Shown here: positions 35,625-51,300 of the stretch, one piece after another | Layout: each line of letters opens with the position of its first letter | How positions within the stretch are numbered: the first letter of the stretch is position 1 | Assembly (NCBI GenBank): GCA_008921705.1 | Contig: VFFE01007088.1 | Coordinates: 261,379 to 325,378, forward strand | Source: Burhinus oedicnemus | Taxonomy: Eukaryota; Chordata; Aves; Charadriiformes; Burhinidae | Reading direction: 5' to 3' | Length of the DNA stretch: 64,000 nt | Notes under the pieces: model-generated | What the model saw: the letters and a program-made list of their open reading frames with translations, nothing else | The model's database searches: none | Told to the model about the DNA's origin: nothing | Position numbers and translations under genes: made by a program

Positions 35625-38600
35625 CTAAAATGTAAATATACATTAAAATTCAGATTAATACAATAATCATAATTAGATTTCTGTATTTTCTCCATTTGGA
35701 GCAACTTAGTAAAAAACACAACTACGCCCAGTACTCCTTACAAATTATTTTCTTCTTCTCCAGAAACTAACAATCTGTCTAAACCTGCTCTTCCAACAGA
35801 GACATTCAGTATTCTGACAGCAGACCTAGGGGAAAGCAGCAAGAAAACAAGCCTATACTCCTCTTGCTACCCAGTCACTCCTGTTCTTTATAGACAACTA
35901 CGACGCTGCTCTTTATGTGGTCACAGCACCAACATCTGCAAGCAGCACGTCAGCCAGCCCCTACTAGAAACTACCAGCTGCTCTCCCAAATAATCTTTTT
36001 CAAGGTTAGCACATTAACAACCAGCTGTTTCCCCCAAACTCACATGTAATTATGAAAAATGCTGTAGGAAAAGCGTGTTCATGAGGTTGCCCCACCCACC
36101 AAGTTTAGCAGAAACGACAATACTCAAGCTCTTAGTCCTCAAATAGTGCCTTTGGGCTACTGCCGCCAGCTGATGAACATTTTTCATGTTAACAAAATTA
36201 TTATAACATTTTTTTTTTCCAGAGAAGCCGTACTAGTTCTCAAAGAAATAAAGTCAGAAAATAAAATCCTTGCTCTCCAAAACCTACGGCAAGACTCTGA
36301 CAGACTCCGCAGGGGATACGGTTCTATTTTAAGAGATGAAATCCAGATATACACTTAGGCATAGCAGCTAGTTTTGCATGCAGCATTGTTTTCAATGGTT
36401 TGGGAGGGAGGACTGAGTAAAAAGGTGCAGTGTTTGTTTTCTTAAACAATAAACATAATTAATATTCTGTTTTATAGGAAGCTGAGGAGCACAAACATTT
36501 CAGCTCAATGTTTTAAACCCTCTTTCCTTTAAGACAACAGAAGAGTACTTTTATGCTTCTGTCAATTACATCACCACTCAAATCTTATGCACTAATTTTC
36601 TGCATGGTTTATTATACTGTAATAAAATACATACCTATAAAATATTACTGCACCATCATCACAAATGTACAGAGGCCAGACATTCAATGTAGATACTTTA
36701 GGATTCCAGTCCAAGTCTTGGTGAATCTCTAGTATGGAAATGTCGCATGGAAACGTTCCTCTACCCTGAGAGAAGCAATTACTTAGTGAATACAATAAAA
36801 CTCATAACCACGCATCCATGCCATTAAAAGGGAAAATAGGCAAAATCTTACTTACCTTTGCAAATTCTATGTTTTCTAAGGGTATTCCACTTATTTCACT
36901 CAGCTGTAAAGTAATGAAAAATGGTGGATTTAGTATTATCCCCAACAACATTACACATTATCTAGACAAAGTCAATAGACCTGCCAAATCTAGAAGTCAA
37001 TTACAATATTCAAAAGTCCTCCAATGTTCCAAAGTATTAGTACAAAATTACAGTGACAAGGTACAAATTTTTACATTCCTGAAGTTACTAGTGTGTCACA
37101 AGTGACACTTGCTGTGATAGGATTTCATCACACTTCTCTTAACAGTGAAGGGGTGACAGAAAAAAGTTAAAAGAAACAATTAGTAACATCCAAGTTCCAA
37201 GATACAAAGAAACCAACTGCCTCATGTTTAGCCTTCAGGTCCATCAGCTAGCCCTCAGCAGTTTCCCTAAATGAAATGAAAGCTACTACCAAGTCAACTT
37301 GGGAGCAGGCAAAAAACTACACGACTAAAACCCATCTCCACACATCTGCACTTCCTACTATAACCACCCCACAATTCCCCAACAAGCAGCACTGGCTGCT
37401 CTTCCCCCTTGCAACTACCTCTTGTCCTGCACCTCCCTCGGTGCATGGAGTGTGTCATCCATCCCCTGTTCCCTGCTGCTGCTGCCCAGTCCTACCCAGC
37501 GCCCATCACAGGGGCACCTGGATGGAGCCCTCCCTCCACTGAGCAGTCTCATGGTGTACACACAGGCTCATCACCGCCTTGCCCTTAACTCAAGTGTGGG
37601 CTGCAGTCTTGTCTCCATGACAATGCAGACACCAACTTTGATTTCCATTTATCTCTGGCTGCTTATTTCCCCAAAACTTGAAGACATTTCCTCTCTAAGA
37701 TTCCTGCCTCCATCAAAGAACAGATGTGTTCAAATTAAACTGACGGTGAGAAAAGACTGTAATTACAGCCATTGTAATTCTCTCTCATTTCCTTAGGAAA
37801 CTAGGCTGAATAAATAATACTGACAAAAGGCAGACAAGTCCTGAAATGTATTAGCCCTACACTCTGCTAATAAAATTGGTCTGAAAAAAAAGAACTGGTT
37901 GAACACGTCTGTTACTACAGAGGTGTCAAATTCAAATTTCTCTTATTACTGGTGGTAGTAAAAAGATTAAGGCCTCTTGGAGAGAACGCTGCTAAAATTG
38001 CTCCCTGCACATCAATTCTTAAGACAAGGAAACGAGCAGCCAACTATCTCTTCAGATACAAGTGAACAGGAAATCTTGAAGACTGCATGGAAGAACCTGT
38101 AGTTACAACTGCATTTCTACTCAAAGAATACAAGAAACCCGTCCATAGCTTAATCTGTATACATACACAAATCCAAGGCTGTTGTGTTCTATGATAGCTG
38201 AACAATGTTCCTCTTCCCAGCCTATGAACCCCTACCTTAAAAATGCTGCGTGTTTTTGTTGTAAGACTCTGGCAGACTTCACTGATGCTAGGATTTTTGC
38301 TGGCCTCAACATCCAAGGTGGCCTTCTTACATCTGGGTATTGCCACTTGTAAGTAACCATTTGTCTAACCCTGTGATATACTGCATTAATAAAACAGTCT
38401 CGGTATGGGACACACTAGTTCTACTCTAGATTTCTGCTAGCATTGCACATGTCTGCTTACCTGTTAGAGGGTTCTGGCTTTAAGGAAAAAAAACCTACCA
38501 AAGCCTATTTCTTTCCAAATACAGTTCAATCTACTTGGTATAGTTACACTGTTCCTGAGCAACAGCTCTCAAATTCAAATAAGAAGAGGCTGAAAGGTTT

Positions 38601-39265
38601 GGTATTTTGGAATACCAAAACACTGGCTTGAAAAAGCAAAGTGACAATAGTTTAGCTTTTCTTTCACATGTGTTTTTCAAGGATAAGGGACACAGGTAGT
38701 ATTATGCTACTTAAACTTCAAAATCACTTTTTTTTGCATGCATGCATTCACCTGAATACTACGATACCAGACCATTATATGAAACTAAGAACTAAAGCTT
38801 GTAATTCATATGGCTTTGGTAATAGGATGGGAAAGGTTCTCAGTTCCTAGGAAAAAAAATATTCGCCATGCAACAAGATTTTTGTAGCTATGACATCTCA
38901 GTGCTTCCCAACACAGGACATCAATAAGGCTCTTAGATACCACAAGAAACTTGCATCACATTACACCTTTTACCTTCTCTTTTAATTCTTCAACACTGCT
39001 GCTTTCTAGTACTACTTCCTGGAAACAATCTAGTTTCATCTCTGATGGCCTCCATCGCCTCGATAAAACAGCAAGTTGTGACATGGATTTCATCTTTTCT
39101 ACTCCTAGAAAAGAAAGAGAAATTTATTATATTAACATCATAAATATACTATTTAAAATTACGGTGTTTCCGTATCATAAGCGTACTCAAATATGGGAAG
39201 ACTGCACTACATATACATACACAAACTAAGTAANNNNNNNNNNNNNNNNNNNNTGAAAATAGTCA

Positions 39266-39300
<35 letters not shown>

Positions 39301-42300
39301 GGGGGCAGGGAAGGGACTAGGATTTAGTTGCACTTTTCTTTGTTATCAACTCCTTTCAAGGTATTTTTCATAGGCAGCTTCTCTTAGAAGCCATGCCTTT
39401 TCTTCTTCTTTAGGACGCGTTTTCTCCATCACAACCATCTTGGTTATACATACAGTATCTATCTACCTAACCAGAAGCTGACCTCCGATCTTGCATTTAT
39501 GTGAGACCTTCCACAGCAATCCAATATTTATTCGTGCACTTCACTTCCTTTACCAAAATAAGCTTTCCACGTTTGACTTCTAGATGTCACACACTAACTA
39601 CACACTTGTTATGAAAGCCTGCTTTACACCTACCACCTTGAAGAGTTTTAGTATGTACTGCCTCCAGGCTTTTTATATCCGTTTCAGGTAACAGAGCTTT
39701 CTCTGGTTGACAGGGTAATACTGTTAACGTTACAGTCAGATAAGCAGAAGTGATATCAAAGGGCTGATTTTATTTTTATTTTAAATCAGTCTCTAATTTT
39801 GTAATTTGGCACGCAGAATTTGTGGCTTAAATATTTATGGCTACCATTACATGCTTGTTTTGCATGAAACCACGACCACTGTTTAAGCTTCTCCCTAAAT
39901 ACCTTCTCCAGTCTTACCTATGACTACATTTGTGCCACCTTCCAACACTAACCTATTGTCCGAAATGAAGATACAGCCACCTAGCGCTTCTTCACATTTA
40001 TTTCAAGTCTGAAGCAATTAACAGAAATTTTCTTTAGAGCCAGAGAATAACTAATTTAAATATGTCTGCAACAGTGTGATATAAAGCTGCTATGCTAAGA
40101 AACTTAACTGTAAATTATTCTAAGTTGCATTATTTACCTGCCTAACGTCCTCAGCGTTTAGGTGAAGAACAAGATGAAAGCCATGGTGATGGTGGAAGGC
40201 CTTACAAAACCCTGACTTAAAGCAGTTGCCTTTACACTCTTCCAACAACCTCTGCGGTAGCACAGATACATACAACTTAATTTTCACAGAATACAGTGGG
40301 ATCTAGCTGCATGTTCTACAACTGTAATAAAGTAGCTAAATTAGGCAGAGCCAGACAGTTATACAAAATATTACAGAATACTCAGAAGCCCTGTACTCTA
40401 TAATATGGTGTGTCTGTGAACTAGGTGGGCTGCAGTCGTCTAAGAAGTAGTACCGCCAAGACCTACTCACTACAGAAACAGTACAGCAATTAATCTAGAA
40501 CTAATCCAAAAATATTTAAAACTGTAAAGTTTTAACTGAAGTATGAGCTGACATATATGTCCATAGGAATCTGCAGGCCTCCTGAACCTCCCATGTTCAT
40601 TTCTAATTTTGGTACTTGCATTGGCACAGTTTTGTTAAAAATTAAAAATACCAAGATTGAACACAGCTGCCAAAATACTGGAGTAACAGCTAAATAAGAC
40701 TTCTTAAGCCAGGTATGCTTGTGAAGAAAGGTCCCAAGCGAATGGAATTCATATTCCTCATCTATCCATTAACAGAAATATCTGTTAATCTAGAGGAAAA
40801 ACAGCATGGCCTATTTTTTTCCCCTTTAGCTACGCTTTTGCATTCAGAATCCAAATATTATGTGTATATGTGAAGGATCACTTAAGAAATTCCATATTTT
40901 TAATTATATTTAAGCAGAACTTAAGAAACAATCTGCTTTTTAACATTTGATTCCAAAGTTGCTTAGATGACCAAGGTCTGTTCAAAAAGTTAGCACTTCA
41001 TGACAAAAAAAGAGTGTTTTCGCACTCCTGTCTGAAAACTACTAAATGACTGAACAGCTGTGCTGACTTAAAAAAACAAATTATATATATACTATGTATA
41101 TACATACACACACATATATTTGAGCTAACTACAAACATCACCAATAGTACTCCAAAAATTAAATACAAATAAAAGGCATGAGGTATAGGAATTCCTACAG
41201 TTATTTTTATGCACAAGGAAAAAACACACATGCAAAAAACTGCCAACAGTACTACAGTATGTCCAAAAGTTTTCACAAAACCTACAAAACGGTACTGCTA
41301 TTAGACATTTAGAACACTGCAGCCACAGGAAATCTGCACTTGCACAATCCCCTGCAAAGTTCCATGCAAAGTTTTTACTATTTTCAATTCTTTTGCTTTT
41401 TATCTTTTTTCTAATAAAATGCCATTAAAATGTCAGCAATATTAGCCTTTAAAAAAGGAAAAAAGGGAAAGTACATTTTCTAATGTTCTGTAAAGAAAAT
41501 AAAATCTTTAACATTATCTTTACTTTCTCTTCACACTGTATCATTATTACCATCAAGTATTTCTAAGAAGACCTCCCAATTGCTTGAAATATTGATATCT
41601 TCTTCATAGATATGATAATCCAGAAACACAGTGCCTGGGTTCTTCCAGGTTTTCTTTCGTAGGCGAAACCTGTAAATCATGATGAAGAAAACACTGAGTT
41701 TTTATCTGCTCATAAACACTTTCCACCGTGAGAGATCAAAACTGAATATTTTCTGACAAAACCAAAATACAACTCATTGATGTGAGGGTTGGTTGGGTTA
41801 TCAGGAATAAGCTTAACAGTCTGAAACAGTTCTGAGAGCAAGGTATCACTGCTCGCTCATAGTGCTGCATCATTCATAAACACAAGGAAAACAAGTCTGC
41901 AAGAAATGTGCAGGGATTTGGATGAAGAAAACAGTTTCCTATTTAGGATAAGAAAACAGAATACTCCCAAACACTTTCAACAATTTTGTTGCCTTTTTTT
42001 TTTTTTGAGGGGGAAGTGGGGAAGAAGGAGAGAGGCAGAGGATTAGAAAAGGACTTATGTCTGATTTATGTACTTAGTTCTACTGCATCAATCCAGTCAC
42101 AATATAAGATGAGCTTTGATTTAGATATGGAGGTAAATAAAGGTATAAACAACTAAAAGGAGATTAAACACAAGTACAGAAATTTAGTCATAATGGTTTT
42201 TCCACACACACAGAAGCAGACATAAATTTTGTGATGCGCCCCATAATTATAGGGCACTAGAGAACATAACCTAAGCATGGCAGTCAAAAATCCTTTAGTC

Positions 42301-45300
42301 CAGTCATGGTGACAAAAAGGGAAAAACCTGGTCCAGATCTAGGTTTCTACTGCTTTTCTCCACAGGACAGAGCCACACTTGTCTTCCAATGTTTTGCTCA
42401 AGCGTGATTTTGGGCACGTGTCAAGGCCCGACCAGCTTGCTTACCACATCTTACAGGTTCTTCTTTATTCTAATGAATACAGTGTCAGCTATTCTACAGT
42501 AAATATGACATCATTTGTAACTGACAGTAGAGAGCATGTGGAATCAAATCCCCAGAGTGAGTTCAGCCTTGAGGAGATAACCGATTATGGGTAGAGGGAA
42601 GACAGCGCTGGACCAGTGCTGTAGACACACCCTGTGATAATTTCACGAGACAGTTTGGTGCAGTGATCTACGCTGAGCCTGCATCTAGAAAGTGGCTTTT
42701 TTGTGAACTGATTTACTTAATGGTCTCTCCTTTCTGAAGATCATCCTTAAAGAGACTAAAACTTCTCAGATCTAAACCTGTAGACATGTTGCACACTCTA
42801 GACAACTCCATGTAAGTATTATTCCCTGTATCATTCTATGTGAGGTGAAAGCCAAGACTTACTAAGCTAATGTTTGCATTCACAATCTGATTCAGAGATC
42901 ACAGTAACTTATTTCTGCTCCTTTCAAAACTTCCTTTCTCCCAAAGAGAAAAAAACCCATATTTTAAAGTAATATTTAATCAGATAACTTCAATGGCTTC
43001 CAGTCTCTTTACCTGTCAATTGTCAAGTCTAGGCCACATTGTTCTCGAAGCTGAGGAAGCAGCTCCTCTTTTGACTGTCGCACAGTCATTCCTTTAGCAA
43101 AAACTGCATCTAGAAGAAACCTGCATGGCTGTGAACATAAGTAGAAAATGATTAAAGACAAATTTTTTGAACAGAAAAAAGTAGGTTTGCCTCTCGTTTG
43201 TGTTTTGTGACCAGTCCCATCCACCTAGCAAAACGACCACTAGAATGCTTTTCATAAACAAGGTAGGCAATGAATTGATTAAAATTAGGTTTAACTAATT
43301 TGTGTAGTGGCAGCCCTTTGACAGGTCATTTAAACACTCTGAACGCATGCCACTGCAGAAATAGTGTCTTGTGTCTCTATTACTAATTGCTACCATTATA
43401 TTAACATGCTTTGAAAGGCGCTTTTAAATTAAGTAAGCCCTACAATAATAAAAAGGCCACTTTGTTGGCTTTCATTGGACAGACAGACCAGAACTCCATG
43501 ACTGGAAGTTACTTTTAAACTTATTTTATTCCCTGCTTTATCAGTTCAGCTTCAGTCTCTTATGCTTATCCATTACTAATACGTATTCTGCAGTTTGGTC
43601 CAAAAAATAAAACCAGAAATTAACGTGCATACAAAGTCAACTTTCAAAGACTGCAATCAATACAGTGAAATAACTTCTGTACTTTTCATGTCCCAAAAGA
43701 TGTAACAAGCAAGTGAGCTGTAATGCAAGAGAGCCACTTTTGTTTCAGGCTTGTCTTATGCAGAGAGGACTATTATCCAGCTAACCATTCTGATTAAGGA
43801 CTGTCTGCAGCGCATTACTGTGACAAATTATAGTAATACAATATTACTGAAAACCACAACTATGAGCTAAACCAGTTTATTATTTGGGAAGAATTCTATA
43901 TGACTTTCATACATTTAAGGAAAACAAAGAAACAATTATTTTCATTTGTCCTCCATTTACACTGCAGAAATGACACACTTAAGAGATACTGTAGATCACA
44001 TTCCAATTGTATACTTGGAACAGCATAAACAGAAATAATCTCAAGTTCCCTTTCTAAATCCAGGAAATCTTGCAGGAAAATGCAGATAAAAGAGGGACTT
44101 TCTTGTTTTCCAAGATTTCAGAGAAAAACCTTGGTCAAGGTACATATTAATATTTTCATGAATCAATCTTGAAATATTCAACACCTTACCTCTGGCTCAT
44201 TTACCAAAAGTTGATAGACCTTGACTCTGTATTCACCCTTCTTAAGGGCTCTTCCAAGTCTAATAGTTATCTAGAAGGTAAAAGGAGTATCTGTTAGAAC
44301 TGATATCGAAATTAAAATTGTATTTTGTAACACACTACCGAGACCAATGTAATGATTTCACCTGGCAAATTAACAAAAAGTTGTAAGTTATATTCTTAAC
44401 TTTGTCTATATTGTACGAATATATTTTTTAACGATTCGCAGTAACTTCTGAATAACCTTATTGTCATCAGAAAATGATGAAAGTGTCTCATTCAGCCGAA
44501 CGCTCTCAAACTCTTGATTGCTGGCGTAGACCCTAAAGACTTTGAAGTGAGAAGATGGAACTCCAACAAAAGGCTCCAAATGTTGCTTGAAGGCAGACAG
44601 TGTAATTCTTTTATCAACATGCACCATCAGCCCTAAGCAAAAATAAAGATAAAAATGGCATGAAACATCGCACCACCACAAAAAAGAGGCACTCTCTAGT
44701 GTATTATTTCCATATATTCAGAGTTATCACTTGCAACAAAACAGTACTGAAAAGTCAGAACCAGAGTGAATGGTCACATTTACATTTTATCTGAGGGTGC
44801 GTTACTGAAACCTTTAAGAGCTTTGCTGTATTTTAAGTGTTTATGGGTAGCTACTTCTGGAAGACATAGCAGTTTCAAACAGCCCTATTTTGCAGTCAAA
44901 GTAGTGGAGCAAAGCAGTATCTTCTCCATTCAGTAAGAAAACTCAGATGGAGCATTTGCTGATAATTCCCCTACAGGTTTCCCCTGTCTCAAGGAAGAGA
45001 CAGAAGTGCTCCCAAGTTGGGGCTGGGCAGGCACAAGCCACAAAACTCTTTCCCCGCACCCCCCAACTCCGCTTTCAGGATTTAAAAGTTTGGTTAACTG
45101 TGTTCTGGAAGGCCACAATATCACAAGGCACACTCAATCCTAGGATAAGGGATTTTTTTCATGGAATAATTTTGTAATTAAGGAATAGCCACTGTAGTAA
45201 TATGAAATTCTGGAAAGTAAAGTGAATAGTTTATCTTTAGAAACTGTGTTTCTAAATATAAGCAATTTGGACTACACTCAAATTACAGTATGATTATATT

Positions 45301-48300
45301 GTGTTATGACTCATTAGACTAAAAAACTGCTATTCAGAATACTTAACTGAACAAATACATTATTTGAATTATAAGTCTGTTCACGTTGTCATACTAAAAA
45401 TACCTAAAAGTTTCCCCTCGCGATAATCATTTATACACAGCATGATATGAAAGCGTCAAAATGACTGTAAATAAATAATTCCTGCATCCAACTAGTCCTT
45501 AAAAAAAAAAAAGGGGGGGGGGGCGGAAATAAAGTAGTTCAAGATGAGCTCCAGAGAAAGATCCTTCCAGGCTAAAGGAGTAACTTCATTAAAATTTTAG
45601 TAGCTCCAATTAAATTTCTCTGTGGTTTTAAAAACAAAAATGTTCATTCACAAAAAAAGCCACCAGCAAAAAAGATTTTACTCTATTATTATTACATCAG
45701 GATTTCTGGATTGACAGGAAAACCTTTGCCTTTCAAAGTATTTATCTTATATCCTCGTATTCTTTAATTATTCTTCTGTTAGTATGCAGGTACTGTGTAT
45801 TGTTTAAATGATTTAGCTTTAAGCAATTAATACGCTACTTAGGCTCTTACAGTGAACTTGTTTGGACATTTTCATGTCAGCCATACACTTCATTGTACCT
45901 GTCCCTGCCCATGGCAGGGGTTTGGAACTACATGATTTTAAGGTGCCTTCCAACTTAACCATTTCATGATTCTATTGTACTTCAGTCAATGAAAAGCAAC
46001 AGTCTACTGAATTAAATGATCAATATCAAGTACATTTGAATTTTCTTTACAGTCAAATGACTAGGATCTTTCAGGTTTGTTAATCTAAATGTCACTAGAA
46101 CTACTGCTGTGTGAACCACAGTAAATAACTGCATTCTGAAACAGGTGAATCATCATCATCATATGCCACTATTTTCCTTTCACTGGAAGACAATTCAGCT
46201 TGCTCTCCAGAAAACACTTTTAATATATGGAAACAGATGTATCAGAGGTAGTTTTTAATTTTCTTAAAAACAAAAAAGCAAGCCACTGTTCAAATACGTA
46301 ATCAGTTATTATAAGATCAAATTTAGGCTAGATTTTTGCTGAACATGACACCATGTCCCATCTTTGCACTTTCACTAGCTTTAATTTTTAATTTGAATTT
46401 GACAAGTTTTTCAATACTGTCATTAGACTTTTTAACACAGAATATAAATTAAATAGTAATAGAAGCTGGATTATTTTAAGGCACTTAAAAGAAAATACAT
46501 ACATTTTTGCCCTTCTCCCGAACCTTCATCTGCAGTGTAGGGTTCTGACTTAAAGTACATATATTGTGCTTCTCCTCTGCTCTTGCCACTTTCATCATAT
46601 TCACTATCCGTTCCAGAATCTTCTTCTGCCGTGTCCCAGGTTTCTTTCTTCCCTTGATTTGCTTTTGATCGCCTACTACTTGTGATACTATGAGAATCAA
46701 GTCCATTAGCCAAGGGAAGCGGGGCATTGTCCACGTTGCATAAAGTATCACTGCTATGACTGGAGCTGAGGATATCACTGTCCACTGAACTTGTACTCCT
46801 GTCATTATTTACATCTGAATCCGACCGTTCCTCAGACTGGAGATTTTCTGGATCAGAAATATGGATTTGGTTTTCGAGTTCTCTGTTTTCTGCTGATGCG
46901 GAAGAGTCTATTTCATTTAAAGGTGATTCAATGTTTTCAAAATCACTGGCTTCTGTGCTTTTGCTGCTGTCTCCATTATCACCCTCCTGCTGCTGCTGCA
47001 GGGACAAGCTTTTAAGCTTTTCAGTGCTTTCTTCAAGAATTGCCTCTACAGACTTCATATTACCTACAGGTCCTTTTACTCTTTCACAGGCTTCATCCAA
47101 GTTGCCTGAATCTCCACTAGACTTCTGATAAACTGTTCGCCTAAACTGAGATCCAGGTGATTGTTCTGGTAATGAAACATATAGTCTGATTGTATTTGCA
47201 TGACGATCCAAAAGTTTCCATAAATGAGAATCTGTATATGTCACATGACGATCTAAAGACTCTGAGCTTTCAATAAACACCTGCACATAAGAGAACAACG
47301 TTTTGTCATGTAGTGTTATTTTAAATAAAAGTAAAAGCAACAATAGCAAACAAGATTGAGCACACATCAGAAATTATGTCACTAAGAAACATCAGCTTTT
47401 ATGAAAAACTACAGTACATGTTTAGAAAAAGCTAGACTAAGGAGTCTGTAGCTTAATAATGATTTAACTTTTCCTTATTTTCACAATCATGTTAAGATTG
47501 GAGTGAACTGTAACCTGACTGACCAGCTGCAGTAAACACTGATGTTCAGAAGTGTATTCATCTATCACTTCACATGCACCCTTCACCTGTACACTAACAC
47601 TAGTTATGGTAGTAATGAGCCCCACAGCTACAGTTGACAGTCTCTTTATTTTCTAGTATGGCATCATAAATAAAAAGTCTTTAAATGTATACATGGGTAA
47701 GCAATAGCACATATTAGAATACAAGGGAACAAATTTCTCTTTTCCCTTTGTCAAAGGCCACTGTGCTGTAGTGACAATGTGAATGCGAAAGGGCTTGAAG
47801 CAACTGAATAACAAGTCAATGCCGTTGTTCGCTCAGCTATAAGCCACCAAAGCCTTAGCTAATCTTTCTTCATCAAGGATAGTGTGTTCTTGAGCTTAAA
47901 TTTCAGAGACAGAGGATGTGCAAAATGTGCTAAAAGATGTGCTATTACTACTGGAGTAAAAAGGGCAACGCTACAGACATTATTTAAGTTACTTAAGTAC
48001 TAAGTCACTCTTTTTCTGAATGCATTACACAACTATTATTGGAAACATTTATCAGAAGCCTTTTTGGAAAAACAATATAAATTCAGCTAGGGGGAATTTG
48101 CATAGTGAAAGTTACTCAATTTAAGACAAAAACCTACCAAAAATTTGCTCTTAGTTTTGACATTTGTTTCTTAATAATTTTAATACTGAGAGCAGGCACA
48201 GCTGTTCAGAAGGTTTAGAAAACAAATTAGGCAGGTTTCACAGTAACATACCAACCTTTGTTCCCTAAGCAGGCTTGACTTTTAAAAATCTTCATCATAA

Positions 48301-51300
48301 GGTTGTTAACCTCACCATCAGTTGAATCACTGAGTATCAGCCAGATACCTGATTCTGAGTCTGCTCTACCCTGTTACGTACACGTGGTTTCATACATGCC
48401 CTGTAGTATTCCATCAGCACAATATTTGCTAGTTAAAAAAACTCCACACAGTATACAGTGAAATACATGACACTTATTCATTATAAATTTGATACAGATA
48501 TCCATACCTTTTACAACACAACAGTGAAGTCTACAAATACACAAAATGAACAAATTAAAAACCAGAGCATGTACCTTGTTGCTTCTAAAAAAGCCTTCAG
48601 CCTTCAGTGTTTTGCTGGAAACATTCAGAAGACGCAAGTCATTGTAGCAACGTTCTAATACTACCCGCATTGTTTCAGCGGGCAGGTGCGTAGCCTAAAA
48701 TAAGACGTTGATTGTAAGATAACATGTGCATTATACATAATTTCAAATAGTGTAACAGGTACTTCATTTATGAGATTTTTCTAGGGAAAGGAGAAAGTTT
48801 ATGACTTATAATTTGCAAAAGACAATGTGGGCGAGACCTCCCAAACCTGTTCAGTCCCAGTTCCTTTCCCCCATCCTTTGATATGTAGCAAAAATAAAAA
48901 AATATTCTCAAGCATCAGGTTTTGCACACTGTTCACTTAATTAGACTGAATTCAAATTACTGAAATCATGCTTCATAAATATTATGAAGTTACACCAACC
49001 ACTGAACTATTTTACACCGAACTGACTAAAATGTCTGTTTTCCAGTTCAATGGAAGCAGTAACATCCCATGGTTTAAGACTGTGTTTAAAAAAAAAGAAA
49101 AAAGTCAATCTGCATCTTAATAATAAGTGGCTGCTGGGATGAAAAGGCAGGTTTGCAGGGAGAATGCAGACAGCTTCGGATGTTAAATTTCAATTACTGA
49201 AGCCAATGGTGGAAGTTACATGTTGGTTCAGTTATATGGTAACAGCTCACTAGTTCTGCCACTGACTGGCTACTCAGTGAGGTGGTTCAAGTTACTAACC
49301 CAAGAAGAACATGAACCCAACTCTTCAGCTTTCCCCCAAAAATAATTATATGATAAACTAGTAAGAAATATGGCCAGACAGTGGCTAAGCTTGTGCAAAA
49401 GCCAGGGTAGAACTCAGGACGGAAGCAAGCAGCAGACTGCTGCTTTTAGCAGCAGTGAGCAGGTAGACAAGCTCAACTGTAACAACTAACCTAACCCTAC
49501 TGGACACGACACACAGTATGAACTGAAAAAGGTGCAGGCTCTCATTTCAGGTATTTAAATAATGACACATTTTCAGTCAGAATGAATGAAAACTCTGTAA
49601 GATAAGTCCTTAACGACTGTAAATTACCTTTGAAATCAGCTGTTTAAATTCTGAAACTGTTTGATTCAAATAAGCTCGTATGCTTATTGGAGGAGCAACA
49701 GATTCAGTCTTTAGGTCAACTATGTGAACCTTTACCATGACCTCTGTAGGGAAGAGGAAAGAGAAAACAAAACCATGTATATATGAGAGAGAATTCAATA
49801 GGCAAGGAAAACACACATATGCTTGTCTGATGTACTGTTTAAAGGGTTGCATTAAATACATACAAACAGTAATGAATTTGAAAAGCAGTTCAATTCCAGA
49901 ATTTAATTTTCAGATCAATTTTAGTGCCAGAGGCAAAAATGTTCCACGGTTTGACAAATTTTAGTATACCTTAGAACTGCTTCAATCAGAAACAAGTTGG
50001 CAACACAGCACAGTATATAGTTGCAAGTACCGACTTCTTAAAATTTAGCGCAACAAAGTATTTCTTCTCTCACATATCATAGCGAAGTTCTATGTTTTAC
50101 AAGTTTTATTTTCATGTCATCATGCAATATACAATTTTAGTCTGTCCTTGTCTATACATAATTACGTGTCTTACCACCAGGTTTATAGCACTGGAAAATT
50201 TGGTCAGGTCGTCTTGTTTCCAACAGTAAGTCAAACATGTATGTTGATTTGACACCTCCAAGTAATAAACCCATTGGTGTATCCTCTTCTCCTTCATAAG
50301 ATCGTTCCAAGTAGTCATGGAACTCATCGTATTTGACAAGACGACAGCAATCCAAAGGAACGGCCTCTTCTAAATCCATTAGCTAAATCATGCACAAAGA
50401 AAAAAACCCCAAACATTTAATAACAGTTTATTTGTGAGCTTAGTTTTTCCCTTGTAAGCTAGAAATATCTCAGTATGTGTACATGTAGGAATCCTTTGAA
50501 TTCACAAATTTCAATTTGGTTTTAGTAAAAACATACCCATATATCATACACGAGTGCAATATATATACGTGTTTTCAAAACCAAGAGAGAAGACTGCATC
50601 AAAATGCAGAGAAGAGGGAAGTTTGAAAAGTACCTATGTAAGCACATGAAGACAGGTCCCAGAAGTCTATTCAGAGGCATACATTGTCTAACAGTTATAC
50701 TAAATGGCATCTTAGAGGCCTGAGGAAGTCATATCCGCTAATTATCTTCTGTGCCTCTCAAGGAGATGTTAACATATTCTAAATCTGTAACTGCCTTGCT
50801 GGTACTCTCCCAGCCAAAGACACATATGGCAAGAACCAAAGAGTACAAGTAGGTAAGCAAGAGCAGATGTCTTCAACTTCTTGTTTGTGGAAGGCAAGGA
50901 TCAACAGATACTTTGGTGCCCACTGATGTTATTCTACTAGCTATGCAGGAAGTTTCTTGAAAGAATTCTCTTATTACATATCTAATACAACAATTTTTTA
51001 TATAAGCGTTCAGAATTCTTTTGGCTTACTGAAGCTATAGTGAGTCCAACAGCAGCTCTCACTGTCTGACTTTAAAATAAGGGTATGTAAAATCATACTG
51101 CCTTTTAAAAGGGCAGGCTATATCATTCCAATCAGAAATCATCTGATGGCTACTAACAGAAAACTCAGTGAATAATCCCCAACCAGAACACCTCTTAAAG
51201 AAAATGCCATGGAAAAAAAAAAATCACCCAAAACCAAACCAACCCCCAAAAAACAACCCACAACAAAAAACCCCACAGCCAACCCCCCCAAACACTCCCA

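Larger units (their letters stand above)
39105..41550 (-). other. USP47: USP47 intron with assembly gap
   Basis: About 2.4 kb. Contains 20 Ns at 39234-39253, an A30 run at 39267-39296 and a TA/CA tract at 41081-41119. No gene recognised. Confidence 0.8.
44633..46502 (-). other. USP47: USP47 intron with CR1 fragment
   Basis: About 1.9 kb; contains an A12-G11 homopolymer junction at 45501-45523 and a CR1 3' end near 45890-45980. No other feature recognised. Confidence 0.8.
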
